DNA of 64,000 nt from Bacteroides sp. (GTDB taxonomy: Bacteria > Bacteroidota > Bacteroidia > Bacteroidales > Muribaculaceae): assembly GCA_014801815.1 (NCBI GenBank), contig JAAVDM010000063.1, positions 1-64,000 of the forward strand, read 5' to 3'. The notes under the pieces are model-generated. The model saw only the letters and a list, made by a program, of their open reading frames with translations, ran no database searches and had not been told where the DNA came from. Shown here piece by piece: positions 1-8,082 of the stretch. The position numbers and the translations under genes were made by a program. Position 1 is the first letter of the stretch, and each line of letters starts with the position of its first letter.

Positions 1-483
1 CTTACCGAGAGTGGATATCATTGGATTGTCATATTCATCGATAAGGATTACCACTCCACGGCCTGTCTTTTCGTAGGCACGTTGTATTATACCTTTGAAT
101 CTTGTCCCGAAAGATGTCTTCCTGCTATTCTGACCGTATATATCCTCGTATGCCCCTAACTTGGCGTGCAGATATGCGTTGAGATCTTCGCAGCGGCTCA
201 TATCATTGGCTGAAAGGTCGAGTCGCAGTACAGCGTGTTCAGTCCATTCTTTTTCCATTGTAGCGATGGCAAGTCCATCGAAGAGCTGTCGCTGTCCTCT
301 GAAATAAGCTTCGAGAGTGGACACCAGCAAACTTTTTCCGAAACGTCTCGGACGGCTTAGAAAATAGTATTTTGTATAATGTGTGAGCTTGTAGATAGCC
401 TCGGTCTTATCTATATAAAGGAAACCGTTTTCTCGTATATATCGGAAGCTGAAATCTCCGATAGGATATTTTACCTCTGCCAT
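1..483 (-). CDS. AAA-ATPase-like protein (DUF1703 family), N-terminal part
   Basis: The gene runs off the left edge; 161 codons are visible and the stop lies outside. It belongs to the AAA-ATPase_like family common in Bacteroidales, whose full members are about 500-570 aa with a C-terminal PD-(D/E)XK nuclease-like domain (family knowledge; that part is not visible here). Seen: the family N-terminus MAEVKYPIGDFSFRYIRENG, a P-loop RPRRFGKS at residues 44-51, and a Walker B strand VVILIDEYD at 144-152. Biological role is unknown; a mobile-element or defence-related nuclease is often suspected. A TAnnTTTG-type -7 element on the minus strand at 517-524 would suit its promoter. It is divergent from the Rpn-family nuclease gene at 883. 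Confidence 0.85.
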   Translation of the reverse strand, partial: MAEVKYPIGDFSFRYIRENGFLYIDKTEAIYKLTHYTKYYFLSRPRRFGKSLLVSTLEAYFRGQRQLFDGLAIATMEKEWTEHAVLRLDLSANDMSRCEDLNAYLHAKLGAYEDIYGQNSRKTSFGTRFKGIIQRAYEKTGRGVVILIDEYDNPMISTLGK

Positions 484-882
484 AAGTCAAGATGTTATTA
501 GGTGCTGTTATGAATGCAAATATAAGCAATTTTAATATTTAAAGCAGTAATTACTTATTTAAGTATAAAAATAATCAAGGCGTCTGTCCTCACGGATTGA
601 CGCCTTGTGTTGTGTTTTCCATAATACTTTCTAACTAACCTAACATCATGAAACGAAGAAAACTGTTGACTTTGATTAATTCATCAATCGGTTTTCTGTT
701 TCTATAACAATAGTAGTGTAGAAAAAGTTCTGAGGATTTCACATAAACTACATGATGTTGTGTTATAGAGGCTCCGCATTGTCAGGAAATAAATACTAAG
801 AATGTTTTTTTACGGGGTGATATGTTTTTGATGGAAAATCATTAATTTTGCGACAGTACTCATACTAATACCGACAGGCGTT
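484..882. other. Intergenic region, AAA-ATPase to Rpn gene
   Basis: There is no gene here that I can support. It holds a minus-strand -7-like element (517-524, reading TATATTTG), the structured repeat at 575-735, and a plus-strand TAATTTTG at 843-850 that fits a -7 element for the Rpn gene, although no TTTG lies at the expected 19-21 nt spacing upstream. Confidence 0.5.
575..735 (+). repeat. Structured intergenic repeat, copy 1 (two hairpins)
   Basis: Near-identical to 2126-2290. It opens with a perfect 9-bp hairpin (CAAGGCGTC at 576-584 pairing with GACGCCTTG at 599-607, with an inner TCC/GGA pair). A second stem follows: AGAAAACTGTTGA at 657-669 pairs with TCAATCGGTTTTCT at 684-697, with one wobble and one bulge. 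An ATG inside could encode a 19-aa peptide (648-707), but the second copy carries an indel at that place that destroys this frame while keeping the stem, so RNA or DNA structure rather than coding looks conserved. The function is not known to me. Confidence 0.75.
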
Positions 883-1839
883 ATGGAACAGAACAATCTT
901 TATATCCGCTTCGACTGGGCCATCAAGCATATCCTGCGGGACAAGGCCAACTTTGATATTCTTGAGGGATTCATCTCGGTTCTTTTGGGAGAGAATGTTG
1001 AGATAGAGGAGCTTCTCGAGAGCGAGTCGAATCAGGACAGTGACCGCGACAAGTTCAACCGTGTCGACATCAAGGCTAAGAACAGCAAGGGACATATCAT
1101 AATAGTTGAGGTTCAGCTGACACGACAGCTGTACTATCTGGAGCGCATACTGTACGGGACGTGCAAGGCGATCACGGAGCATATCAGTATAGGCGACAAG
1201 TATGATCAGGTGAAGAAAGTGTACTCCATCAGTATCCTCTACTGTGACTACGGGCGTGGGGATGACTACGTGTATCACGGCCGGACGGTCTTCAAGGGTA
1301 TCCACACGGGCACCGACCTTCTTGTGAACCTTAAGGAGGATGGAGTGATAGTTCCGCATCTTCCCCGTCAGGTGTTTCCGGAATACTACCTTGTGCGCGT
1401 GAATGCTTACGACAAGATTCCGGACACACCTCTTGACGAGTGGATGACCTACCTGAAGACAGGCAGGATCAACGCTGACACACGTACTCCCGGACTTCAG
1501 GAGGTCAGGGAGAAGCTCCGTGTACTGGGTATGTCGGCGAAAGAGCGCAGGGCCTACGATGAGCACATGGATAACATCATGGTTCAGAATGACGTACTCG
1601 ACACCGCCCGTGAGGAGGGACTTGCGGAAGGTATGGCGAAAGGACTGGAAGAGGGTCGTGCCGAAGGCAGAGCGGAAGGCAGAGCAGAAGGCAGAGCGGA
1701 AGGTCTTGAAGAGGGCATAGCGAAAGGCCATGCCGAGGCAATGGAGTCAGTTGCCCTGAAGATGAAACAGCAGGGGCTGCCCTCGGAGACTATAAGCAGC
1801 TTCACAGGTCTTCCGGCCTCATTAATAGATAGACTGTAG
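883..1839 (+). CDS. Rpn family recombination-promoting nuclease / putative transposase (PD-(D/E)XK)
   Basis: 318 aa. It is a member of the Rpn/YhgA-like group (often annotated as PD-(D/E)XK nuclease family transposase), metal-dependent endonucleases that promote RecA-independent recombination in E. coli (family knowledge). Seen: N-terminal IRFDWAIKHIL near residues 8-18, and a nuclease core with D62 (RVDIKA) and E76-V-Q78 (IIIVEVQ), the D...ExQ form of the motif. The C-terminal third is highly charged with tandem EGRAEGRAEG-type repeats (about 247-268) encoded by 12-bp units, then a short tail. The start at 883 is the only good ATG after a TAATTTTG -7-like element. It stands alone between two copies of a structured repeat. 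Confidence 0.85.
   Translation: MEQNNLYIRFDWAIKHILRDKANFDILEGFISVLLGENVEIEELLESESNQDSDRDKFNRVDIKAKNSKGHIIIVEVQLTRQLYYLERILYGTCKAITEHISIGDKYDQVKKVYSISILYCDYGRGDDYVYHGRTVFKGIHTGTDLLVNLKEDGVIVPHLPRQVFPEYYLVRVNAYDKIPDTPLDEWMTYLKTGRINADTRTPGLQEVREKLRVLGMSAKERRAYDEHMDNIMVQNDVLDTAREEGLAEGMAKGLEEGRAEGRAEGRAEGRAEGLEEGIAKGHAEAMESVALKMKQQGLPSETISSFTGLPASLIDRL
1650..1712 (+). repeat. In-frame 12-bp tandem repeat in the Rpn gene
   Basis: Units close to GCGGAAGGCAGA repeat about four times and encode the AEGR tetrapeptide. The unit length is a multiple of three, so copy-number change alters linker length without frameshift. Such E/G/R/A repeats are usual in the tails of Rpn-like proteins. Confidence 0.75.
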
Positions 1840-1864
1840 ATTACAGTAAATATTGATTTATCGA

Positions 1865-2015
1865 TAAGTAGTTCTTAAAAATTAATGAACATATAAAACG
1901 TAGTTATTTTTGAGACAATTCGGATGCGGAGCGACTAAAAATAACAAGTTTTATAGTTCAAGATTCAAAGACTGTAACTGAAAACATATATCGTTTAATT
2001 TTTAAGAGCTACTTA
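1865..2015 (-). mobile_element. MITE-like palindromic element, copy A (short form)
   Basis: Terminal inverted repeats TAAGTAGTTCTTAAAAATTAA (left; one mismatch from the consensus) and its complement at the right end bound 151 bp. The interior matches the other copies but lacks the central part around the GAATACTGAAGTATTC palindrome. It contains no coding capacity. It lies 25 bp after the Rpn stop codon. The MITE label is inference: the shape fits, but no transposase is seen. Confidence 0.65.
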
Positions 2016-2125
2016 AGCTTGAAGTAGATAGCTAATGGTTACAGATTCCGTAATTTTGTAGGGATTTATCGAGAATATTGTTGACAACCATCAATGTCCA
2101 AAAAAAGGAATATTTCTGAAAATAG

Positions 2126-2290
2126 TCAAGGCGTCTGTCCTCACGGATTGACGCCTTGTGTTGTGTTTTCCATAATACTTTCTAACTAACCTAACATCAT
2201 GAAACGAAGAAAACTGTTTGACTTTAATTATTCCATCAATCGGTTTTCTATTTTTATAACAATGGCTGTACAGAAAAAGTTTTGAAACTT
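2126..2290 (+). repeat. Structured intergenic repeat, copy 2 (two hairpins)
   Basis: Second copy of the element at 575-735, in the same orientation, placed after the Rpn gene and MITE copy A and about 90 bp before rsmA. The first hairpin is identical. In the second stem one arm has an added T and the opposite base now faces it as a mismatch, so stem length is kept. The region between MITE A and this repeat (2016-2125) shows nothing recognisable. Confidence 0.75.
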
Positions 2291-2381
2291 CCGTATAATA
2301 TTCAGAAATTTTTTCGTGAGTGATAAGATGTGGGGGTACGGTTGTTAAGAATATAGAAACATATAAATATCATATATAATT

Positions 2382-3239
2382 ATGCCTAAACAAGTCAAAG
2401 CCAAGAAATCGTTAGGACAGCATTTCCTTACCGATTTAGGTGTCGCACACCGTATAGCCGACACTATCGTCCAAGTCAATCTGCCGTTATCGGCAACACA
2501 ATGGGGCGAGATTCCTATACTTGAGATAGGCCCCGGAATGGGTGTGCTGTCACAGTTTCTGCTTGAGACCAACCGTCTGCTGAAATGTGTCGAACTCGAT
2601 GCTGAAAGCGTACGCTATCTCTCTAAAGCCTATCCCGCACTCGATGTCATAGAGGGTGACTTCCTGAAAATGAGTCTTGACGATATATATGAGGGACAGT
2701 TCGCTCTTATAGGCAATTATCCCTACAATATATCCTCACAGATATTCTTCAAGGTACTTGATTATAAAGAAAAAATTCCCGTAGTGGCCGGTATGCTTCA
2801 GAAAGAGGTGGCACAGCGTATCTGCTCAAAGCCCGGCAGTAAGGTGTACGGCATATTGTCAGTATTGCTTCAGGCTTGGTATGACTGTGAATATCTGTTT
2901 AATGTCGGCCCGCAGGTGTTCTCGCCGGCTCCGAAAGTTGAGAGCGGAGTGCTGCGTCTGACACGCAATTCACGCACATCACTGGGCTGTGACGAACGCC
3001 TGTTTAAGACTGTGGTAAAGACCGCTTTCGGTCAGCGCCGCAAGACCTTGCGTAATTCACTTGCCGGACTTATACCTGCCGGTAGTCCGATACTTCAGTC
3101 CGAACTTATGTCGTTGCGTCCCGAACGTCTCGGTGTTGAGCAGTTTGTCGAACTGGCTAAAGCCGTACGTCCTGATGTTTCCGAACTTGCTATGCCGGCC
3201 GAGGAGAACGATATACCCGTAGAAGGCGAGATATTATGA
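2382..3239 (+). CDS. rsmA: 16S rRNA (adenine1518-N6/adenine1519-N6)-dimethyltransferase
   Basis: 285 aa, a little over the usual 260-280. KsgA/RsmA uses SAM to dimethylate two adjacent adenines in the 3' hairpin of 16S rRNA during 30S maturation. Seen: the N-terminal GQHFL motif at 12-16, SAM motif I EIGPGMG at 48-54, acidic motif ELDAES at 71-76, EGDF at 91-94, and the catalytic NYPY at 112-115 (the family form is NLPY/NxPY). The C-terminal helical domain follows. The TGA stop overlaps the next ATG as ATGA, so it is translationally coupled to the MazG-like gene. Confidence 0.96.
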   Translation: MPKQVKAKKSLGQHFLTDLGVAHRIADTIVQVNLPLSATQWGEIPILEIGPGMGVLSQFLLETNRLLKCVELDAESVRYLSKAYPALDVIEGDFLKMSLDDIYEGQFALIGNYPYNISSQIFFKVLDYKEKIPVVAGMLQKEVAQRICSKPGSKVYGILSVLLQAWYDCEYLFNVGPQVFSPAPKVESGVLRLTRNSRTSLGCDERLFKTVVKTAFGQRRKTLRNSLAGLIPAGSPILQSELMSLRPERLGVEQFVELAKAVRPDVSELAMPAEENDIPVEGEIL

Positions 3240-3559
3240 AAGAAGCACAGCAGGCTGTAGACCGATGGATTCGTGATGTTGGGGGCGGCTATTTCTCCGA
3301 GCTTACCAATATGGTGCTGCTTACCGAGGAAGTCGGCGAACTTGCACGTGTTATAGCCCGTACCTATGGCGACCAGATAGCCAAGCCGGGTGATCTGCGA
3401 CATTCTCTGAACGAAGAATTAGCCGATGTGCTTTGGGTGGTGCTTTGTCTTGCCAATCAGACAGGTGTTGACCTTGACAAAGCTCTTGCCGAATCCTTAA
3501 ATAAGAAGACCCGACGTGATAAAGAACGTTTCTCCGAACGTCGATCCGAGGAAAGGTAG
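3236..3559 (+). CDS. MazG-like nucleotide pyrophosphohydrolase
   Basis: 107 aa, one all-alpha NTP-PPase domain. Members hydrolyse NTPs or dNTPs to the monophosphate and pyrophosphate, often house-cleaning damaged nucleotides. Seen: the metal-binding pairs EEVGE at 31-35 and EELAD at 60-64, the ExxE...ExxD arrangement of the family. It overlaps rsmA by 4 bp and ends just before a strong bidirectional hairpin. The substrate cannot be told from sequence. Confidence 0.9.
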   Translation: MKEAQQAVDRWIRDVGGGYFSELTNMVLLTEEVGELARVIARTYGDQIAKPGDLRHSLNEELADVLWVVLCLANQTGVDLDKALAESLNKKTRRDKERFSERRSEER

Positions 3560-3604
3560 AAACACAACGCAGGCCGCATCATTGATGTGGCCTGCGTTGT
3601 GTTT
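3560..3604. terminator. Bidirectional terminator hairpin
   Basis: A stem of about 22 bp with one G-T pair (AACACAACGCAGGCC pairs with GGCCTGCGTTGTGTT) lies between the convergent mazG-like gene and the GATE-domain gene, with A-rich and T-rich flanks. It can end transcription from both sides. Confidence 0.85.
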
Positions 3605-3616
3605 CGTTTATGTCTG

Positions 3617-4816
3617 TTACATTAGCAGACTCACGAGGGTAAATACCCAGTGTGCTACTATTGCAGCAACAAAACCGCCGATGGTGTGGGCACCGATAGC
3701 TTTGGGTGTTAGTTCGCGATAGCCCATCGAGTCGAGCATGGCGGTATGTGTGCTGAGATAACCGCTCCAGCACATACCGATAGCGGTGAACACGGCAATG
3801 GCGTTACCGTCAATCCAACCCTGACTCATGAAATTGGGTACAAGACCGAGAGCCGCACCGACGGCACCAAGCGCCGTGATAGGGAAGGCTACAAGATGGG
3901 GGTCATTGAAACCGAACAGCAGATAGAACACAATGTCTATTTTCTGTGCCAGCCAAGGCAGAAGTTCGATACCCTCGTAGGCGGCACCAGTATAAGCTCC
4001 GCTTTCCGAAGCTCCGAAGGTAAGTATCATGACAAGAGTCGATATGATGAGTACACCCGGAATAATGGCGATACCGACGTCTACACCGCTGCGGCCACCG
4101 TCAAGCAGAGCGTTGAGCACGCGGATAAACACCGACTTCTCTTCTGATGGACGCTGGTCAGCTTCAATAGCGTCAGTCTCGGCCACGAGTTCATCACGGA
4201 AATGAGGATAGCTGCGTATTATGAAACGCTGCATGAGACGTGTTGAAACAATACAGCCGCAGAAAGCTCCGAACAGACCTACCAACGGAGCCACAAAGAA
4301 GCCCTGACCTACCATAAAGACCATTACAAGTAGGCCCATACCGAAAGCTGTACCGAAGTTAGTAAGCGATATGTACTGGTACTTCTTGAAGTACTGGCTG
4401 AAACGTTTGTCCTGGGAGAGTGAGATAATAGCCGGATTATCGCTGAGGAATGTCATTACCGCTCCGAGCGACGCTACACCCGGCAGATTAAACAGCGGGC
4501 GCATCAGCGGACGCAGCAGTATCTCAAGCAGGCGTACCACTCCGAACTCAACGAACAGACGTCCGATAGCTCCAGTTATGACACAGATACCCATCAGATA
4601 GAACACCGTGTTGAGCAGCAGGTCATGAGCGGTGTGCATAACGGTGTTGAGCATGTTGCTGACGCCCATGATGTGACCCAGATACCAGAAGAGGGCTGTG
4701 ACACACAGCAGACACGGTACGCCGGGTGGAATGAAGCGTGAGAGAGTGTTCTTCTTCTTCTTTCCGCTCTCCTCCTTGTTGAGACGGGCCTCAGATGATT
4801 CGATATTTTTTTCCAT
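3617..4816 (-). CDS. Nucleoside-recognition (GATE) domain membrane protein
   Basis: 399 aa. The polytopic inner-membrane protein has a charged cytoplasmic start with a KKKK patch near residue 20 and then about nine to ten hydrophobic segments. GATE (nucleoside recognition) proteins form a broad transporter-like group; the substrate of this subgroup is unknown. Seen: LSDNPAIISLSQ in the first repeat half (near 125-136) and a second half with IPGVLIISTLVM and a FNDPHLVAFPITALG stretch, typical of GATE pairs. It follows the U32 gene with a 20-bp gap, so the two are probably co-transcribed. Confidence 0.82.
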   Translation of the reverse strand: MEKNIESSEARLNKEESGKKKKNTLSRFIPPGVPCLLCVTALFWYLGHIMGVSNMLNTVMHTAHDLLLNTVFYLMGICVITGAIGRLFVEFGVVRLLEILLRPLMRPLFNLPGVASLGAVMTFLSDNPAIISLSQDKRFSQYFKKYQYISLTNFGTAFGMGLLVMVFMVGQGFFVAPLVGLFGAFCGCIVSTRLMQRFIIRSYPHFRDELVAETDAIEADQRPSEEKSVFIRVLNALLDGGRSGVDVGIAIIPGVLIISTLVMILTFGASESGAYTGAAYEGIELLPWLAQKIDIVFYLLFGFNDPHLVAFPITALGAVGAALGLVPNFMSQGWIDGNAIAVFTAIGMCWSGYLSTHTAMLDSMGYRELTPKAIGAHTIGGFVAAIVAHWVFTLVSLLM

Positions 4817-4836
4817 GATGTTAAGGTTAGGTATTG

Positions 4837-6090
4837 CTATGCTTTTGCTGACTGTGTAGGTTGCCAGCGGTAGAGACGGTCACTGGTGCGTATTTTCTGC
4901 GATACCGGCATGGAAAAAAGATCTCCTTTTGTGACAGTCTGCACCGGCTTGAGGTCTACCCGGAGTTCGCTGACCGTGAATATAAGTGCGCCGGTAGTGG
5001 GGCCTGTTATCACCACTTCATCACCTACACTCAGCGAACCTGCTTCCAGTCGGAACTCGCCCACGCCGATATTGGGAAAGTAACGCAGTATCTTTGCGGC
5101 GTACACCTTAACACGGGTTGCCGAGGAACCGTATTTGGCACTCCATTCCCCTAAGCGCTGTCCGAGATAATAACCGTCCCAGAATCCCCGGTTGAATACC
5201 CGTGCCAGTCTCTCGTCCCATGCGGCTATCCGTTCCGGGGTATAGTCTCCCTCGCATATTGCTGTCAGGGCTTCTGAATAGGCTTCCACCGTCTCGCGTA
5301 CATATTCGGGTCCGCGTGCGCGTCCTTCGATTTTGAACACACTCACACCGGCCTCCACCATACGGTTGAGGAAGTGGATTGTCTTCAGGTCTTTCGGACT
5401 CATGATATACTTGTTGTCTACGGCAAGCTGTTCGCCGGTCTCGTTGTCTGTGACGGTATAAGAGCGGCGGCATATCTGATTGCAGGCACCCCGGTTGGCC
5501 GATGAGTTCATCTGGTGCAGGCTCATGTAGCATTTGCCGCTGACAGCCATGCACAGAGCGCCGTGACAGAACATTTCGAGGCGTATCGGTTCGCCGTGCG
5601 GGCCACGTATATCTTCAGCTATAATACGGCGGTGTATTTCGGCCACCTGCTCCATATTAAGCTCGCGGGCCAGTACCATGACGTCGGCCCACTGACTGTA
5701 AAAGCGTACAGCTTCGATATTGGTGATATTTACCTGTGTCGATATGTGTACCTCCTGACCTATGGAGCGTGCATATAGTATCGCCGCCATGTCGGAGGCT
5801 ATTATGGCTGTCACCCCGGCAGCATGGGCACGGTCGATGATTGTACGCATCAGCTCCATGTCGTTGTCGTAGATGATAGTGTTGACCGTCAGATAGGTCT
5901 TTACGCCGTGTTCACGGCATTTCGCTACAATGTCGGCCATATCATCGGCGGTGAAATTGGCGCTTGAGCGCGAGCGCATGTTGAGGCCTTCGATACCGAA
6001 ATATACGGCATCTGCTCCTGCCTGCAGGGCAGCCGCGAGGCTGTCGAAGCTGCCGACGGGAGCCATTATCTCGAATTGCTTGCGTGTCAT
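4837..6090 (-). CDS. U32 family protein (tRNA/rRNA hydroxylation type)
   Basis: 417 aa. It is labelled a peptidase by old family naming. Characterised bacterial U32 members such as TrhP and RlhA take part in prephenate-dependent hydroxylation of tRNA U34 or 23S rRNA (family knowledge); TrhP-like is my inference from size and context-free similarity. Seen: N-terminal MAPVGSFDSLAAALQAGADA, and the U32 signature EMFCHGALCMAVSGKCYMS at 172-190. Cysteines lie at 180, 187, 203 and 207, fitting the labile iron-sulfur site. The last 90 residues form a beta-rich domain. It ends 20 bp before the GATE gene and starts 17 bp after menG. Confidence 0.9.
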   Translation of the reverse strand: MTRKQFEIMAPVGSFDSLAAALQAGADAVYFGIEGLNMRSRSSANFTADDMADIVAKCREHGVKTYLTVNTIIYDNDMELMRTIIDRAHAAGVTAIIASDMAAILYARSIGQEVHISTQVNITNIEAVRFYSQWADVMVLARELNMEQVAEIHRRIIAEDIRGPHGEPIRLEMFCHGALCMAVSGKCYMSLHQMNSSANRGACNQICRRSYTVTDNETGEQLAVDNKYIMSPKDLKTIHFLNRMVEAGVSVFKIEGRARGPEYVRETVEAYSEALTAICEGDYTPERIAAWDERLARVFNRGFWDGYYLGQRLGEWSAKYGSSATRVKVYAAKILRYFPNIGVGEFRLEAGSLSVGDEVVITGPTTGALIFTVSELRVDLKPVQTVTKGDLFSMPVSQKIRTSDRLYRWQPTQSAKA

Positions 6091-6107
6091 CTGAGTGTGA
6101 GGCTTGA

Positions 6108-6887
6108 TTATGGTTTTACGGCGGTGTAGATTGTTACGGCGCCGAAGGTAAGCGATTTCCAGACTGCCTGCCTCAGTCCGGCACGTTCCATTAATGCTGT
6201 CATGTCGCCGCGTTGCGGAGCTGCAGCTATACTTTCGGGCAGGTAGGTGTAGGCACGGGAGTCACCGCTGACAAAGCGGCCGACAAGCGGTATTATATGC
6301 CGCGAATAGAGATTGTAGCCTGCAAGACATAGCCTGTTTTCCGGCTGTGAAAGTTCTACAACACACAGTACTCCCCCGGGACGCAGCACCCTTGCCATCT
6401 CCGCATAGCCTTGTTCAAGACGCTCGAAGTTGCGCACTCCGTAGGCTACGGTGATGAGGTCGAAGGTATCCGGTGCCCAACGCAGTGCGAGGCAGTCGCC
6501 TACCTCGAAATCCATACGGCTGCGTTCCGGTCGGCTCCCCACTTTGCGCCGGGCTATCTCCAACATTCCTTTCGAGAGGTCGATGCCCATGATGTGTGCC
6601 TCCTTATAGCGGCGTGCTAATTCTATTGCCACATCGCCTGTGCCTGTGGCCACATCGAGCACTTCGGACGGTGACACCATACCGTTGCGGCGCAATGCCT
6701 CGGTGGCCATACCGATTGCGCGGTTACGCCAGTGCCGGTGCAGCCCGAAACTCATGGCCGTGTTCATGAAGTCGTATGCCGGAGCTATCGAGTCGAACAT
6801 CTCCTTTACCTGTTCGGTCTTGGCACCACCGGCATTGTACGGCTTGACGGCTTCTGCTCCTGTGGGTATATGTTTATCGGCAGACAT
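6108..6887 (-). CDS. menG: Demethylmenaquinone methyltransferase
   Basis: 259 aa, usual length for UbiE/MenG. It transfers a methyl group from SAM to demethylmenaquinone, the last step of menaquinone synthesis, at the cytoplasmic membrane. Seen: family signature around residues 30-55 (MFDSIAPAYDFMNTAMSFG, LHRHWR), SAM motif I LDVATGTGDVA at 77-87, and the GVRNF segment of motif II. Bacteroidales use menaquinone, so menG is the better name than ubiE. The next upstream gene, an acetyltransferase-like one, ends 9 bp before this start. Confidence 0.94.
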   Translation of the reverse strand: MSADKHIPTGAEAVKPYNAGGAKTEQVKEMFDSIAPAYDFMNTAMSFGLHRHWRNRAIGMATEALRRNGMVSPSEVLDVATGTGDVAIELARRYKEAHIMGIDLSKGMLEIARRKVGSRPERSRMDFEVGDCLALRWAPDTFDLITVAYGVRNFERLEQGYAEMARVLRPGGVLCVVELSQPENRLCLAGYNLYSRHIIPLVGRFVSGDSRAYTYLPESIAAAPQRGDMTALMERAGLRQAVWKSLTFGAVTIYTAVKP

Positions 6888-6896
6888 GTTTAATGT

Positions 6897-8024
6897 TCAG
6901 AGTTTCTTGGCGAACGAACGGCGGCGGCGGTGCTGGCGGTATTCGAAATACTCCCACTGACTCTGCACCTTGGAGTTGGTTTCCATTTCAGGATTGGACT
7001 CGGCATATTTGTAGCCTTTAGCCTGATAATAGGGTATAAGGTCCTGAAACAGCAGCGCGTTGACACCCTTGTTCTGATAGTGCGGGTGTACGGCTACAAG
7101 CAGCAGGTCAACACGGTCGTTAGCTCCTTTGAGACCCTTGAGCAGATGCCACCAGCCGATGGGGAACATTCTTCCTCTCGACTTCTGCAGCGCACGGCTC
7201 ATTGAAGGCATTGATATTCCTACACCCACCAGCTTGTTGTCCTTATCGACTATCAGAGTCACAAGGTCAAGGTTAAGCAGACCTAAATATATGTTTATAT
7301 AGTAGTCTATCTGGCGTTCGGTGAGGTGGCTGTACTGATACAATCCGTCGTATGCCTCGTTGATAAGGTGGAACAGCGCACGGCCGTATTCCTTTTTGAT
7401 ACGGCTGCGGCTCTTGTATTTGAGCACGCGCAGACCGTATTTCTTTTTCACTATCTCGGCTATACGGTTGTACTTGTCAGGTATTTTGTCGGGCACTGTC
7501 ATAAGGAATTCCACCCAGTCGGATTCCTTTTTGTAGCCCAGACGCTCCAGATGCTCGGCATAGTACGGATAATTGTATATGGTGGCCATTGTCGAGAGCT
7601 CTTCGTAGCCTTCGACAAGCATACCTTCATGGTCAAGGTCCGTGAACCCTAACGGCCCTATGATTTTCTTCATGCCCTTTGAACGCGCCCAGTCTTCGAC
7701 AGCCTTCATAAGAGCTGCCGACACATCGTGGTCATCTATAAAATCTATGAAACCAAAGCGGGCGTTCTTCTCGTTATGGTTCTCGTTTACCTGACGGTTG
7801 ATCATTCCGGCCACACGCCCTACGGGCTTACCGTCGCGGTAAGCCATGAAGTAGACGCTCTCGCAGAAGTCAAAGGCGGGGTTGGTAGCGGGGTCGAGCG
7901 TAGCCACATCGTCGCTTATCAGTGGCGGTACATAGTAGGGATTGCCGTCATAGAGGTCAATCTGAAACTTTGTGAAGTCTTTCAGATTGCTCTTGGTAGG
8001 CTCAAGGGTCTTGATTGTGATCAT
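6897..8024 (-). CDS. GNAT-like N-acetyltransferase, function unknown
   Basis: 375 aa, a conserved Bacteroidales protein. Seen: N-terminal LYDGNPYYVPPLISDD segment, then SVYFMAYRDGKPVGRVAGMINR (strands of a GNAT fold, near 55-78), and a second acetyltransferase-like half with VDLLLVAVHPHYQNKGVNALLF, which resembles the Q/RxxG/A acetyl-CoA loop as HPHYQNKGVN near residue 312. Two GNAT-like halves are therefore probable. The C-terminus is basic (RQHRRRRSFAKKL). The substrate is unknown. It lies in the same direction as menG with a 9-bp gap, and the kinase-like gene is upstream. Confidence 0.75.
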   Translation of the reverse strand: MITIKTLEPTKSNLKDFTKFQIDLYDGNPYYVPPLISDDVATLDPATNPAFDFCESVYFMAYRDGKPVGRVAGMINRQVNENHNEKNARFGFIDFIDDHDVSAALMKAVEDWARSKGMKKIIGPLGFTDLDHEGMLVEGYEELSTMATIYNYPYYAEHLERLGYKKESDWVEFLMTVPDKIPDKYNRIAEIVKKKYGLRVLKYKSRSRIKKEYGRALFHLINEAYDGLYQYSHLTERQIDYYINIYLGLLNLDLVTLIVDKDNKLVGVGISMPSMSRALQKSRGRMFPIGWWHLLKGLKGANDRVDLLLVAVHPHYQNKGVNALLFQDLIPYYQAKGYKYAESNPEMETNSKVQSQWEYFEYRQHRRRRSFAKKL

Positions 8025-8082
8025 CGCTGTCGGGGCAGGAATGGGTTATGATTATCGGAAGGAAACACACGCTATGCCTCTG

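Noticed and set aside
648..707. A 19-aa peptide frame (MKRRKLL...) in the structured repeat
   Set aside because: The second copy of the repeat has an indel that changes the frame, so coding is not conserved between copies.
865..1731. A 288-codon open frame on the minus strand across the Rpn gene
   Set aside because: It is the antisense of a well-supported coding frame with the nuclease motif; the translated protein is low in meaning.
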